Source: CAYLLT01 sp964591605
Lineage (GTDB): Bacteria; Planctomycetota; Phycisphaerae; UBA1845; PWPN01
Assembly (NCBI GenBank): GCA_964591605.1
Contig: CAZQEN010000072.1
Coordinates: 1-24,980 of the forward strand
Direction of reading: 5' to 3'
Length of the DNA stretch: 24,980 nucleotides
The notes under the pieces were generated by a model that ran no database searches, was not told the DNA's origin, and was given only the letters and a program-made list of their open reading frames with translations. A program made the position numbers and the translations under genes. Shown here piece by piece: positions 6,265 through 12,522 of the stretch. The first letter of the stretch is position 1, and every line of letters starts with the position of its first letter.

Positions 6265-7833
6265 ATGGACCGCAGTCAGCTCACGATCCGGCCGGTTATC
6301 GGGCTCGAGATTCACGTTCAGCTTGCGACGCGCACGAAGATGTTCTGCGCGTGCCCGCTGGAGTACGGGGCGGAGCCGAACAGCGCGGTGTGCCCGGTGT
6401 GTCTGGGGATGCCGGGGGTGCTGCCGGTGATGAACGAGGTGGCGTTCGCGTACGCGGTGCGGACGGCCCTGGCGCTCCACTGCGAGATTGCCCGTTACAC
6501 CAAGTGGGACCGCAAAAGCTACTACTACCCCGACCTGCCCAAGAACTACCAGATCAGCCAGTATGACCTTCCGCTCGGTTTTGACGGGTCGTTTGACGTG
6601 ACTGTGCCGGAAGATGGTAGGGTGGGCTCTGCCCACCAAAGCGGCTCTGCCCACCAGGGCGGCTCTGCCCACCAGGGCGCGGAAGGTGGGCAGAGCCCAC
6701 CCTACGCCCGGCGTGTACGCATCCGCCGCACCCATCTCGAAGAGGACGCGGGCAAGAACCTGCACGAGAAACCGGGCATCACCCAGGTGGATCTGAACCG
6801 CACGGGCACGCCGCTGCTCGAAATCGTCACCGAGCCGGACCTGGCCAGCGCGGAGGAGGCGTATGCGTTCTGCATTGAGCTGCAGCGGCTCGTCACGTAC
6901 CTGGGCGTCAGCGAAGCGAACATGCAGAAGGGGCAGATGCGCTTTGAGCCCAATATCAACGTGGTGATCGACTACGACAGCCGCGAATACAAGACGCCCA
7001 TCAGCGAGGTGAAGAACCTCAACAGCTTCCGGTCGGTGCGCGACGCCATCGCCTACGAGGTCGAGCGGCAGGTCAGTGAGTGGATCATCGACCACGACTA
7101 CGTGATGGGCAAGGCCCCCAAGGAGAACCGCGGCTGGGACGACGACCGCGGCGCCACCGAATTCCAGCGCGGCAAGGAAGAAGCGCACGACTACCGCTAT
7201 TTCCCCGACCCTGACCTGGTGCCGGTGATCGTCACCGACGAATGGCTCGAAGAGCAGCGCTCGCACTTGGGCGAGCTGCCGCTCGAACGGCAGGTGCGGA
7301 TGGAGCGCGAGTACGGCCTGACCGAGGCGGATGCCGCGACGATTCTCGCTGATCGTGCGACCGCCGACCTGTTCGAGGCCGCGGCCGCCGTCGGTCACCC
7401 GCCCACGCTCGGCAAGCAGTTCATCAGCTTCTGGATGGCCCGGGCCAATGAGCGCAAGACGACGATTGCCGGCCTGGGCATCGACGCCGACCGCCTCGGC
7501 GAGCTGGCCCGGATCACGGCCGACGGCCTGATCAACGCGACGGCCGCCGCGACCATCGCTGACATGCTGCTCGCCTCGCTCGACACGCCGACGGCGATCG
7601 CCCAGCGCGAGGGCCTGGTTCAGGTCCGCGACGAGGGCCAGATGCAGACCTGGGTCGAAGAGGCTTTCACCGCCAACGCCAAGGCCGTCCAGGACGCCCT
7701 CGCCAACCCCAAAAAACAGCAGCAGGCCCGCGGCTTCCTCACCGGGCAGGTCATGAAAATCTCCGGCGGCAAGGCCGACCCGAAGATCGTGGGGAAGCTG
7801 ATCGAGGAGAAGCTGGCGGCGATGTCGAACTGA
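6265..7833 (+). CDS. gatB: Aspartyl/glutamyl-tRNA(Asn/Gln) amidotransferase subunit B, with an in-frame repeat insertion
   Basis: GatB activates mischarged Glu-tRNA(Gln) or Asp-tRNA(Asn) and binds the tRNA in the GatCAB complex; ammonia comes from GatA. The start reads MDRSQLTIRPVIGLEIHVQL. It is followed by the signature EYGAEPNSAVCPVCLGMPG, WDRKSYYYPDLPKNYQISQ and THLEEDAGKN. A tail domain of the YqeY type ends the protein (WMARANERKTT, later GQVMKISGGKADP). At 522 residues it is longer than the usual 475-500. The excess is at residues 118-147, where an 89-bp palindromic repeat (6617-6705) is read through in frame and encodes Gly/Ser/Ala/His/Gln-rich hexapeptides. The chosen ATG (6265) fits the family N-terminus; an in-frame ATG at 6214 lies inside element B and would add 17 residues. 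gatA and gatC are not in the window. Confidence 0.95.
   Translation: MDRSQLTIRPVIGLEIHVQLATRTKMFCACPLEYGAEPNSAVCPVCLGMPGVLPVMNEVAFAYAVRTALALHCEIARYTKWDRKSYYYPDLPKNYQISQYDLPLGFDGSFDVTVPEDGRVGSAHQSGSAHQGGSAHQGAEGGQSPPYARRVRIRRTHLEEDAGKNLHEKPGITQVDLNRTGTPLLEIVTEPDLASAEEAYAFCIELQRLVTYLGVSEANMQKGQMRFEPNINVVIDYDSREYKTPISEVKNLNSFRSVRDAIAYEVERQVSEWIIDHDYVMGKAPKENRGWDDDRGATEFQRGKEEAHDYRYFPDPDLVPVIVTDEWLEEQRSHLGELPLERQVRMEREYGLTEADAATILADRATADLFEAAAAVGHPPTLGKQFISFWMARANERKTTIAGLGIDADRLGELARITADGLINATAAATIADMLLASLDTPTAIAQREGLVQVRDEGQMQTWVEEAFTANAKAVQDALANPKKQQQARGFLTGQVMKISGGKADPKIVGKLIEEKLAAMSN
6617..6705. repeat. 89-bp palindromic repeat element inserted in the gatB coding sequence
   Basis: The element has perfect 21-bp terminal inverted repeats (6617-6637 and 6685-6705; core GTGGGCTCTGCCCACC, itself palindromic). 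Between them lie three tandem 18-bp units beginning GGCTCTGCCCACCA at 6625, 6643 and 6661. The 18-bp unit equals six codons, so changes in copy number keep the gatB frame. No transposase is present, so it would be a non-autonomous element. Confidence 0.9.
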
Positions 7834-7868
7834 AATGGTCAGAGGATCATCGCACGCACCGACATCGC

Positions 7869-7875
7869 GAGGAAA
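7869..7875 (+). promoter_or_regulatory. Ribosome binding site supporting the upstream start of the three-helix membrane protein
   Basis: GAGGAAA lies 6 nt before the ATG at 7882. A second possible site, GAGGAA, lies just before an in-frame ATG at 7948, so both starts have some support. Confidence 0.5.
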
Positions 7876-7881
7876 GCATCG

Positions 7882-8331
7882 ATGCGAGACAACTACGATT
7901 TCTCAGAGGCCAGGGATAATCCTTATACTCGCCGACTCGAGGAACCGATGAGCGGTCGGCATCGGCCGATCGAACAGAGCGCTCTGAACTTGGAACAGCG
8001 GCGGTCATTCCCCTCGAAGGTCTGGGCGAGCTTTCTGCTGCTATTCATGGGTGCTCTCATCTGGTCAGCAAGCGCTCTTTCTGAGGCGAGCGACCTTTAC
8101 AGGGATCTTTGGTTTCGGGTCGTGGTGCACACGCTGCTGGAAACCATCGTACTCTTCGTTGCGGCAGCGGTCGTGTTCGTCTGGTACAGGCCCGAATGGT
8201 ACTGTCGTTTGTACCTCAAGGCGGAGAAAAAGGTCGGTGCCATCTATTACGGGGTCGTGCTTATGCTTGTCGTCGGTTTCCTGTTCCTCCTTGCCGCGAA
8301 TGCTTTGCACCAGTGGATTCTTCGGTCGTAG
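7882..8331 (+). CDS. Small three-helix membrane protein with an antitoxin-like N-terminal peptide
   Basis: A 149-residue protein of unknown function. Three hydrophobic spans are visible: about 47-66 (VWASFLLLFMGALIW), 80-102 (VVHTLLETIVLFVAAAVVFV) and 118-142 (YYGVVLMLVVGFLFLLAANAL). The first 20 residues, MRDNYDFSEARDNPYTRRLE, look like the opening of CopG/DUF4415-type antitoxins, which often read M-[RK]-[DE]-x-YDFS-x-A/G-x-x-NPY. No ribbon-helix-helix follows; the sequence goes straight to the membrane part. The start at 7882 has a good ribosome site; a shorter 127-residue form from 7948 would lose the antitoxin-like peptide. It lies 48 bp after gatB and 42 bp before the 74-residue gene. 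Reality as a gene is likely; function is open. Confidence 0.65.
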   Translation: MRDNYDFSEARDNPYTRRLEEPMSGRHRPIEQSALNLEQRRSFPSKVWASFLLLFMGALIWSASALSEASDLYRDLWFRVVVHTLLETIVLFVAAAVVFVWYRPEWYCRLYLKAEKKVGAIYYGVVLMLVVGFLFLLAANALHQWILRS

Positions 8332-8358
8332 TGCTGTGCGCCCGCCCCGATCGCTTCC

Positions 8359-8367
8359 TGATATAAT
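8359..8367 (+). promoter_or_regulatory. Extended -10 promoter, possibly giving a leaderless transcript
   Basis: TGATATAAT is a perfect extended -10 (TGnTATAAT). It ends 6 nt before the ATG at 8374, so transcription would start on or next to the start codon. No -35 hexamer is visible, as is common for extended -10 promoters. No ribosome site fits between the two. Confidence 0.5.
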
Positions 8368-8373
8368 GCAAGC

Positions 8374-8598
8374 ATGGCTGGGAAGCTGGACAAAGAAGCT
8401 ACGATTCCCCCCGACTGGCTTGCCGAGTTCGAGGCGGCGGCGAAGCGGCCGCTGGAGACGCGCTTCAGGTACTCGTTCATCAAGACGTACAAGCCGGTGA
8501 TGGACGACGCGCGGTTCCGCTCGTTCGAAACGATGGAAGAGTACCGCCGCTGGTGCGAGGAAAACCTCCCGGATTGGCTCGGTTATGGCCGCGTTTGA
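8374..8598 (+). CDS. 74-residue conserved protein, copy 1, partner of the nucleotidyltransferase
   Basis: Small soluble protein with no recognised domain. After a variable first ten residues it reads IPPDWLAEFEAAAKRPLETR, then FIKTYKPVMDDARFRSFETM and EEYRRWCEENLPDWLGYGRV. Its last 14 bases overlap the start of the nucleotidyltransferase gene (8585), which suggests paired expression. A near copy is found 1.1 kb away at 9473-9697 (14 differences over the 195 aligned bases). The layout of a small upstream gene overlapping a MNT/AbiEii-like nucleotidyltransferase resembles a toxin-antitoxin pair, with this protein as the candidate antitoxin or helper. That role is inferred from context only. An extended -10 promoter lies directly upstream. 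Confidence 0.75.
   Translation: MAGKLDKEATIPPDWLAEFEAAAKRPLETRFRYSFIKTYKPVMDDARFRSFETMEEYRRWCEENLPDWLGYGRV
8404..8598 (+). repeat. Segmental duplicate of 195 bp, copy 1
   Basis: Codons 11-74 plus the stop of the 74-residue gene match 9503-9697 without gaps. I count 14 mismatches, about 93% identity. Similarity ends directly after the TGA, so the nucleotidyltransferase gene that overlaps this copy is not part of the duplication beyond its first few codons. Confidence 0.9.
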
Positions 8599-9067
8599 AT
8601 ACCGACAGGCACAAGAGATTCGCGACGCACTCGCCCGGCATGGTGTTCGTTATCTTTTCATTGGCAAATCCGGTGCCATCCTGCTCGGATTCCCGGATAC
8701 GACGCAGGACGCTGACTTATTCGTAGAAAAGAGTCTCCAGAACGGGCGTGCTCTCGTCACCGCCCTCCGCGAACTGGGCTTTGCGCTGACTGCTCAGGAG
8801 GCCGCCGATGTCGAACGCGGCAAAGACTTCGTGCAACTCAAGAACGGTCCGTTTGATCTTGATCTGGTCTTCGCGCCCGACGGAATCGAGCGATTTGAAG
8901 ATGCCTGGCAGCGCCGCGTCGAGGTAGCCGGCTTTCCCGTCTGCCACCCGGACGACATCATCGAGAGCAAACGGGCGAGCAATCGTCAGAAGGACCGCGA
9001 ATCGCTGCCGCGCCTGAGATCGTTCCGTGACTACTGGATGCAGCATCGTACTCCACAGCAGGATTGA
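8585..9067 (+). CDS. MNT/AbiEii-like nucleotidyltransferase-fold protein
   Basis: A 160-residue protein of the polymerase beta-like nucleotidyltransferase superfamily. The fold signature is present: a GKSGA turn (residues 27-31), an acidic pair DAD (42-44) in TTQDADLFV, and the third acidic strand FDLDLVF with Asp91 and Asp93. A late helix reads KRASNRQKDRESLPRL, typical of the AbiEii/DUF6036 type. The usual GG or GS at the nucleotide turn is GKS here, a small departure. In related toxins such enzymes transfer nucleotides to tRNA or to a partner protein; the target here is unknown. It overlaps the 74-residue gene by 14 nt and probably depends on it for translation, since no good ribosome site precedes the ATG. 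The DUF6980-like gene follows closely. Toxin activity is inference. Confidence 0.8.
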   Translation: MAAFEYRQAQEIRDALARHGVRYLFIGKSGAILLGFPDTTQDADLFVEKSLQNGRALVTALRELGFALTAQEAADVERGKDFVQLKNGPFDLDLVFAPDGIERFEDAWQRRVEVAGFPVCHPDDIIESKRASNRQKDRESLPRLRSFRDYWMQHRTPQQD

Positions 9068-9078
9068 CGGGTGTCAGG

Positions 9079-9429
9079 ATGGAACGCGTTTTGCGAGTTC
9101 TGGATGATTGGCAGCGTTCTCCTACGACTCACTGCTGTGAAGCGATGTCCTTTCAGGTAAACAAGTCGTGCGATCAGCACTCCGACCGCTGGGACTGCGG
9201 CGACTCGGTGGTGGTGTACCTGCCGTACTTTGATGAATATGGCCTGCCGCTCCGCGATGGCGGCACTTCGATGATCCTGGTTCAGCATTGTCCGTTCTGC
9301 GGCACAGAACTACCGCAGTCCAAGCGGGACGCGTGGATGGATGCGATGGAGCAGTTGGGGATCGACGTGTGGGAAGGCGAGATCCCTGAGCCATATCAGT
9401 CCGACAATTGGTGGAAAAACACCCCCTGA
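9079..9429 (+). CDS. DUF6980-like small cysteine-rich protein
   Basis: A 116-residue protein that resembles, from memory, the DUF6980 family. Near the N-terminus is HCCEAM (Cys19, Cys20), then Cys31 and Cys40 in a KSCDQHSDRWDCGD segment. A FDEYGLPLRDGGTSM stretch follows, then a HCPFCGTELP knuckle (Cys71, Cys74), and the end IPEPYQSDNWWKN. The paired cysteines suggest a bound zinc ion, which is inference. The function is not known. The ATG at 9079 is chosen; an in-frame TTG at 9064 would overlap the preceding stop as TTGA and hint at coupling, but it has no ribosome site. The gene lies 11 bp after the nucleotidyltransferase and may share its transcript. Confidence 0.7.
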   Translation: MERVLRVLDDWQRSPTTHCCEAMSFQVNKSCDQHSDRWDCGDSVVVYLPYFDEYGLPLRDGGTSMILVQHCPFCGTELPQSKRDAWMDAMEQLGIDVWEGEIPEPYQSDNWWKNTP

Positions 9430-9472
9430 GCGCCGTCAGTTCGGTAACGGTGGGGGCGATTATCGTGAGTGA

Positions 9473-9697
9473 ATGCCAGAACGGAACAGCGACAACACGG
9501 ACATCCCCCCCGACGGGCTCGCCGAATTCGAGGCGGCGGCGCAACGGCCGCTGGAGACGCGGTTCAAGTATTCGCTCATCAAGACGTACAAGCCGGTGAT
9601 GGACGACGCGCGGTTCCGCTCGATCGAAACCATGGAAGAGTACCGCCGCTGGTGCGGGGAAAACCTCCCGGATTGGCTCGGTTATGGCCGCGGTTGA
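9473..9697 (+). CDS. 74-residue conserved protein, copy 2 (orphan, without nucleotidyltransferase)
   Basis: A paralog of the gene at 8374. Residues 11-74 align without gaps: IPPDGLAEFEAAAQRPLETR, then LIKTYKPVMDDARFRSIETM, ending GENLPDWLGYGRG. The first ten residues differ. Copy 1 is overlapped by a nucleotidyltransferase gene; here the equivalent ATG survives (GTTATGGCCGCGG, near 9681-9693), but the bases after the stop are unrelated. So this copy has no partner. It may be an orphan antitoxin-like gene or the remnant of a duplicated pair. The frame is fully open and differences are spread over codon positions, so it may still be expressed. It converges on proB with a 46-bp gap. Confidence 0.65.
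   Translation: MPERNSDNTDIPPDGLAEFEAAAQRPLETRFKYSLIKTYKPVMDDARFRSIETMEEYRRWCGENLPDWLGYGRG
9503..9697 (+). repeat. Segmental duplicate of 195 bp, copy 2
   Basis: Matches 8404-8598 with 14 mismatches by eye count and no gaps. The match stops at the shared TGA. Confidence 0.9.
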
Positions 9698-9705
9698 GGC
9701 TGAAT

Positions 9706-9720
9706 GCGGCGTGACGCCGC
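9706..9720. terminator. Short GC hairpin in the convergent gap before proB's stop
   Basis: GCGGC (9706-9710) and GCCGC (9716-9720) enclose GTGAC between the convergent 74-residue gene and proB. It lacks a T-run on either side, so a role as terminator is only suggested by position. Confidence 0.25.
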
Positions 9721-9743
9721 GATCGGCCTGCCTGGAAGGCCCT

Positions 9744-10871
9744 CTACCCGTCGAGGAGGACGAGGTTATCGCGGTGGATGGCTTCGTCGTAGGGTTTGCG
9801 GCCCAGCACGGCGGCGAACTCGGTGGACTTGAGGCCCTTGATCTTGTCAAGCTCGGGGCGGCTGTAGTTGGTGAGGCCCTGGGCGACGGGCCGGCCGTCG
9901 GGATCGACGACGCGGACGATCTCGCCGCGCTCGAAGTCGCCGGTGACTTCGCGGATGCCGCTCGCGAGGAGGCTTTTGCCGCCCTGACGAAGGGCGTTGA
10001 CGGCGCCGGGGTCGACGGTGATCTGGCCGGCGGGGCGGACGGCGGCGCCGATCCATCGGTCGCGGGCGCTGCGCTTTCGGTCGGCGGGGGCGAAGACGGT
10101 CCCGATGCGCTGGCCCTCCATGATCTTGAGCAGCACGTTGGGCGTGCGGCCGCAGGCGATGATGGCGGGTTCGCCGGCGTCGGTGAAGAGCTTGATCGCG
10201 CCGATCTTGCTGGCCATGCCGCCGCTGCCGAGCGGCGACCGGTCCGATTTCACGAAGGCCCGCACTTCGCCGTCCACCTTCGTCACCAGGTCGATGACCC
10301 GGCCCTGGGTGTCGAGCAGGCCGTCGACCACGGTGAGGATGATCAGCAGGTCCGCCCGGAGCAGGTTGGCCATGAGGGCGGCGATGGTGTCGTTGTCGGC
10401 GAAGCGGTCGAGCTCATCGACGGAGATGGTGTCGTTCTCGTTGATGATGGGGATGGCATTCAGGCGGTGCAGGGCGGCGATGGTGTTGCAGATGTTGACG
10501 TACTTGGTCCGCTCTTCGAAGTCGGTGCGGGTGACGAGGACCTGGCCGACGTGGAGATCGTGTTTGGCGAGCGTCCGCGCGTAGAGGGTCATCAGCATGG
10601 GCTGGCCGATGGCGGCACTGGCCTGCATCATGGGGACGGACCTGGGCCGGCGCGGCTGGCCGGTGAGGCCGACGCCGGCGCCGACGGCGCCGCTGGACAC
10701 GAGCGTGACGTGCAGGCCGCGCTGGCGGAGCGTGGCGATCTGCCGGGCGATGCTGGCGATCATGCTGGTGTCGAGCTGGCCCCGGTCATCGGTCAGGACG
10801 GCCGTCCCGACCTTGACGACGACGCTGCGGACGGTCTTGACGAGTTGCTGGCGAATCGCGGTGCTGGGCAT
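9744..10871 (-). CDS. proB: Glutamate 5-kinase
   Basis: ProB phosphorylates L-glutamate to glutamyl 5-phosphate, the first step of proline synthesis, in the cytoplasm. The 375-residue protein has the full two-domain form. The amino-acid kinase domain shows KVGTAVLT (20-27), LVSSGAVGAG (57-66), a NENDTIS segment, FADNDTIAALMA and the GSGGMASKIGA signature. A C-terminal PUA domain follows from about residue 280 (GQITVDPGAVNALRQGGKSL, later GRPVAQGLTNY). Length is normal. The ATG at 10871 fits the family, but no ribosome site is visible because heptad-word element C begins only 9 nt upstream. It is co-directional with waaA, which ends 145 bp upstream. proA is not in the window. Confidence 0.97.
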   Translation of the reverse strand: MPSTAIRQQLVKTVRSVVVKVGTAVLTDDRGQLDTSMIASIARQIATLRQRGLHVTLVSSGAVGAGVGLTGQPRRPRSVPMMQASAAIGQPMLMTLYARTLAKHDLHVGQVLVTRTDFEERTKYVNICNTIAALHRLNAIPIINENDTISVDELDRFADNDTIAALMANLLRADLLIILTVVDGLLDTQGRVIDLVTKVDGEVRAFVKSDRSPLGSGGMASKIGAIKLFTDAGEPAIIACGRTPNVLLKIMEGQRIGTVFAPADRKRSARDRWIGAAVRPAGQITVDPGAVNALRQGGKSLLASGIREVTGDFERGEIVRVVDPDGRPVAQGLTNYSRPELDKIKGLKSTEFAAVLGRKPYDEAIHRDNLVLLDG

Positions 10872-10879
10872 GGGTGTTG

Positions 10880-10976
10880 ATTGCCGATTTCCAATGACCG
10901 ATGGCCGATTTCCATCTCAAATCTCAGATTTCAAATCCGCCTTCCATGATCTGAGATTTGAAATCTGAGATTTGCA
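10880..10976. repeat. Heptad-word hairpin element C, directly upstream of proB
   Basis: Eight consecutive 7-nt words run in perfect register from 10880 to 10935: ATTGCCG (10880), ATTTCCA (10887, 10908), ATGACCG (10894), ATGGCCG (10901), TCTCAAA (10915), TCTCAGA (10922) and TTTCAAA (10929). The right side has ATCTGAG (10949, 10963), ATTTGAA (10956) and ATTTGCA (10970). The bases 10918-10937 and 10955-10974 form a perfect 20-bp stem with a 17-nt loop. The word type changes in the middle of the left arm without loss of the 7-nt register. Confidence 0.88.
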
Positions 10977-11016
10977 TCCAGTCTGCGGACTGATGTTCAT
11001 TTCACATTCACTCAAT

Positions 11017-12471
11017 TTACGCCGATTTTGGGCCTGGAACAAGCGTCAGGAGCCGGTCGAGGGTCCGCTGGGTGGCGCCGAGGTTTCTTCGGACCACTTC
11101 GCGGGCGCGCTGGCCCATGGAACGCCGCTGGTCGGGGTTATCGAGCAGCTTCCCGGCCACGTGGACGAGCGCCTGGACCACGCCCGTCTCGGTTGCGCTG
11201 CGCGGAGACACGGTGACCGCCTGGGCGGCGAGGAGCTGCTGCATGGCGTCGGCGAAATTGCGGGTATGGGGGCCGACGATGATGGGTTTGGCCAGGGCGG
11301 CGACTTCCATCATGTCGGAGCCGCCCATGGGCACCAGGGAGCGGCCGACGAAGACGAGATCGGCCAGGGAGTAGACCTTCCGAAGCTCGCCCATCGTGTC
11401 CACGAGATGGACGGCCTTGTCATCGCAGGTGCGCGAGGTGCCGTCGGGGCTCCGGCTGCGACGCACACAGGTGAATCCGTTCTGCTCGATGAGCGCGGCC
11501 ACCTCGTCGAAACGCTCGGGCTTGCGCGGGACGATGACGAGCTGCAGCGTGGTGAGCGGCGGATTCTGGCGCAGCCGTGTGAATGCGTGCAGAATGATGG
11601 ACTCCTCGCCCGGGCCGGTGCTGCCGCAGACCCAGATGGGGACGCGCGGCGCGGCGGGCGCGGGTTCGGGCGTTGAAGGCGCGGGGGCGCTCTGTGCATT
11701 CGGGGGGCATTTTGACGAACCCCTCGCTTGCGCTTCGGGCTCCATTCTTCTCGCTGGCGTTTCGGGCTCTATTTGCAGGCCCATGGCGCGGGCCAACTCC
11801 GTCGCGCCGGGGAGGGTGTCGGCGATCTGGGCGGTTTCCCACTTGAGCGAGCCGGTGACGCTGACGCGGTCGGCGGGGACGCCCAGGCGGCGGAAGCGCT
11901 CGGCGTAGGTGTCGTCCTGGGCGCCGACCCAGGCGAGGGCGCCGAACATGCGGCGGGCCACCGGGCGGATGCGGGAGAACCAGCGGACACTCTTTTCGCT
12001 GAGCCGGCCGTTGATGATCGCGACGGGGATGCCGCGCTTCGCGGCCAGCGTGACAAAGTTGAACCAGACCTCCAGCTCGACCAGCACGATGAGGCTCGGC
12101 TTGATGCGGTCCAGCGCCCGCCTCACGAAACGGCTGAAATCCAGCGGATAGCGGATGACCAGCAGGTCGGGAAAGAGTTCACGGGCGCGGGCCTTGCCCG
12201 TGTCGGTGGTGCAGGAGATCACGATATCGGTCTCGGGTCGCTGTTCCCGCCACCTGGCGATAAGACCGCGGACGGCGTTCATCTCGCCGACGGACACGGC
12301 GTGGATCCAGACGCGGGGGCGATCGGGGGTGGGGGCGGGGCAATCGCGCATGTGGCCGCGGCGCTGATCCCAGTCGGTGCGGTATTTGCCGGTCTTCCAC
12401 GAGCGCAGGAGCAGGATCGGTGCGACGAGGACGGCGGCGACGAACTGACACAGATCGACCAGCAGGTGCAT
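11017..12471 (-). CDS. waaA: 3-deoxy-D-manno-octulosonic acid (Kdo) transferase, with repeat-derived insertion
   Basis: WaaA adds Kdo to the lipid A precursor at the inner membrane, so the cell probably makes lipopolysaccharide. The 484-residue protein begins with a membrane-anchoring helix (LCQFVAAVLVAPILLL). It has the SVGEMNA motif with the probable catalytic Glu63, then CTTDTGKARA, VTGSLKWE, the nucleotide-sugar motif CGSTGPGEES, and GGSDMMEVAALAKPIIVGPHTRNF. Typical members have about 420-430 residues. The excess is mostly residues 234-278, between the two Rossmann-like domains, where a dispersed repeat (11716-11772) and a Pro/Ala-rich linker are translated. The ATG at 12471 is chosen because the frame upstream has no family similarity. 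A TATGAT hexamer about 10 nt upstream could be a -10. The alternative is a related GT30 glycosyltransferase with another sugar. Confidence 0.92.
   Translation of the reverse strand: MHLLVDLCQFVAAVLVAPILLLRSWKTGKYRTDWDQRRGHMRDCPAPTPDRPRVWIHAVSVGEMNAVRGLIARWREQRPETDIVISCTTDTGKARARELFPDLLVIRYPLDFSRFVRRALDRIKPSLIVLVELEVWFNFVTLAAKRGIPVAIINGRLSEKSVRWFSRIRPVARRMFGALAWVGAQDDTYAERFRRLGVPADRVSVTGSLKWETAQIADTLPGATELARAMGLQIEPETPARRMEPEAQARGSSKCPPNAQSAPAPSTPEPAPAAPRVPIWVCGSTGPGEESIILHAFTRLRQNPPLTTLQLVIVPRKPERFDEVAALIEQNGFTCVRRSRSPDGTSRTCDDKAVHLVDTMGELRKVYSLADLVFVGRSLVPMGGSDMMEVAALAKPIIVGPHTRNFADAMQQLLAAQAVTVSPRSATETGVVQALVHVAGKLLDNPDQRRSMGQRAREVVRRNLGATQRTLDRLLTLVPGPKSA
11716..11772 (-). repeat. Dispersed repeat inside waaA (30-bp unit plus a 27-bp-spaced second copy)
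   Basis: Bases 11716-11745 match 13295-13324 at 29 of 30 positions. Within waaA a second, diverged copy follows: the 22-bp cores at 11724-11745 and 11751-11772 are 27 bp apart. On the minus strand this gives tandem nonapeptides beginning EPET and EPEA. The repeat lies in the interdomain linker. Confidence 0.85.
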
Positions 12472-12522
12472 CGGAGGGGTATCATACGGGCGAAAGGCGG
12501 GACATTGAACGCGACCGGTCCA

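Noticed and set aside
6625..6678. Three 18-bp tandem repeats in gatB as a CRISPR array
   Set aside because: The units are directly adjacent with no spacers, there are only three, and no cas gene is near.
9684..10880. Plus-strand open frame beginning at the ATG inside copy 2 of the 74-residue gene
   Set aside because: It runs antisense through proB and shows no nucleotidyltransferase motifs; only the first three codons match the start of the enzyme gene.
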